A DNA stretch of 64,000 bases from Asterias amurensis. Lineage: Eukaryota; Echinodermata; Asteroidea; Forcipulatida; Asteriidae. Made by a program: the position numbers and the translations under genes. The stretch lies in the NCBI RefSeq assembly GCF_032118995.1, contig NC_092662.1:4960001-5024000 (forward strand). The letters are read 5' to 3'. Positions within the stretch are counted from its first letter, which is position 1, and every line of letters begins with the position of its first letter. Of this stretch, positions 63,222 to 64,000 are shown piece by piece. Under the pieces are notes generated by a model. The model ran no database searches. It saw only the letters and a list, made by a program, of their open reading frames with translations, and was not told the DNA's origin.

Positions 63222-64000
63222 TTCATAACTGATGAAATGTATTTCAATTTGCTTAAAAAACACAGGTGGTTGGCAGAGTTACCACAAATTATTGACTCTG
63301 AGTCAAAAGTGTTTTGGCAGAATTACTCCAATTAGGTAGAACACTGGTTTTGTCTGTAGAAGCTTGTGGGAAATCAAGATGGTTAAGATGGTGCCGTCCG
63401 GATGGATGGGAGGGACCGGTGGAAGGACTACTTCTACACGAACAGCTGATCGATTGTAATTTCTTAGTTGCCTTCATTCATTGGCCGTCGTTTTGATGTA
63501 TGTGACGTTTGAGTACGTGTACCGGTACCCAACCCAGTTCGTAATAAAATAGACGACTGTTTTATGCACGCAGTTTTTGACATCGCGAAACCATTCTGGA
63601 GTGGGGGAGGAGGTAAAGTTGGTCATTTAGAAAAGCGGGAGAGGAAAATATTTGCAAAGATTCAAAACAAAAAGTTAAATCTAAAAATAATGAAGTCTGA
63701 AAAAACATGTCTCAAATTTAAATAAATAGTAATTGAAGTGTTTTAGCTTCCTTAAAAAAAGAAGTTGTTCCATCCATCTAATAAACGCCCCCGTATTGGA
63801 CCATACCATTATCGTACAAGTCGCACAAAATGGCTGACAATATTGCGGAAAGGATGTGGATAAATAACTAGTTCACTGACGAAAGGAAGTTGCAATTTTA
63901 ACCCTTTAGTACCCGCAACATGGGCTGCAGACTCAAGTAAGTCATCTGTCATAAATTAAACTTGTAAATAATGACCAATTAGTGGGGTAACATATTTCTT
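63222..64000. other. Upstream flank of the C1orf53 homologue
   Basis: Should contain the C1orf53 promoter on the minus strand. An ATG in good context at 63832 on the plus strand opens only 13 codons before a stop and has no supporting splice donor. I see no other gene or recognisable repeat in this stretch. Confidence 0.35.

Noticed and set aside
63832-63873. First exon of another gene (ATGGCTGACAATATTG)
   Set aside because: Good start context, but a stop follows after 13 codons and no credible donor precedes it.

Overview
The window is animal nuclear DNA. It has spliced genes with GT-AG introns, AT-rich introns, no prokaryotic operon structure, and many short non-autonomous transposons and tRNA-derived SINEs. 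The gene content is deuterostome. The repeats, especially a TTAA-ended element beginning AAAGGCAGTGGACACTATTG, look like those I associate with echinoderms, most likely a sea star. That species-level inference comes from memory of repeat style and was not checked against a database.

Five protein-coding genes were rebuilt exon by exon. In every one all intron phases close and the summed coding length is a multiple of three. (1) EDEM3-like ER mannosidase, minus strand, 1114-17366, 19 coding exons, 1241 residues. (2) DOK-family adaptor with PH and IRS-type PTB domains, plus strand, 18068-26748, 8 exons, 1227 residues. (3) AXDND1-like axonemal dynein light chain domain protein, minus strand, 30689-49453, 26 exons, 1127 residues. 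(4) GEMIN4-like SMN-complex protein, plus strand, 50431-58682, 14 exons, 1118 residues. (5) C1orf53-like small probable mitochondrial protein, minus strand, 60101-63221, 3 exons, 214 residues.

The genes alternate in orientation. EDEM3/DOK and AXDND1/GEMIN4 are divergent pairs with 0.7 and 1.0 kb between start codons. DOK/AXDND1 and GEMIN4/C1orf53 are convergent. The five products act in unrelated processes (ER glycoprotein disposal, tyrosine-kinase signalling, cilia and sperm flagella, snRNP assembly, mitochondria), so nothing suggests a functional cluster. Shared neighbourhood is better explained by ancestral linkage: the human orthologues of three of them lie on 1q.

The introns and gaps hold several TTAA-bounded MITE families, two hAT-like MITEs with apparent 8-bp target duplications, at least four tRNA-derived SINE families (one with a MITE nested inside it, one expanded into a tandem array), a 32-bp minisatellite, local tandem duplications including one that triplicated an exon-intron junction, and a perfect 51-bp-arm palindrome. 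I found no retrovirus, LTR element, Polinton, reverse transcriptase, transposase or CRISPR, and no clear novel gene system.
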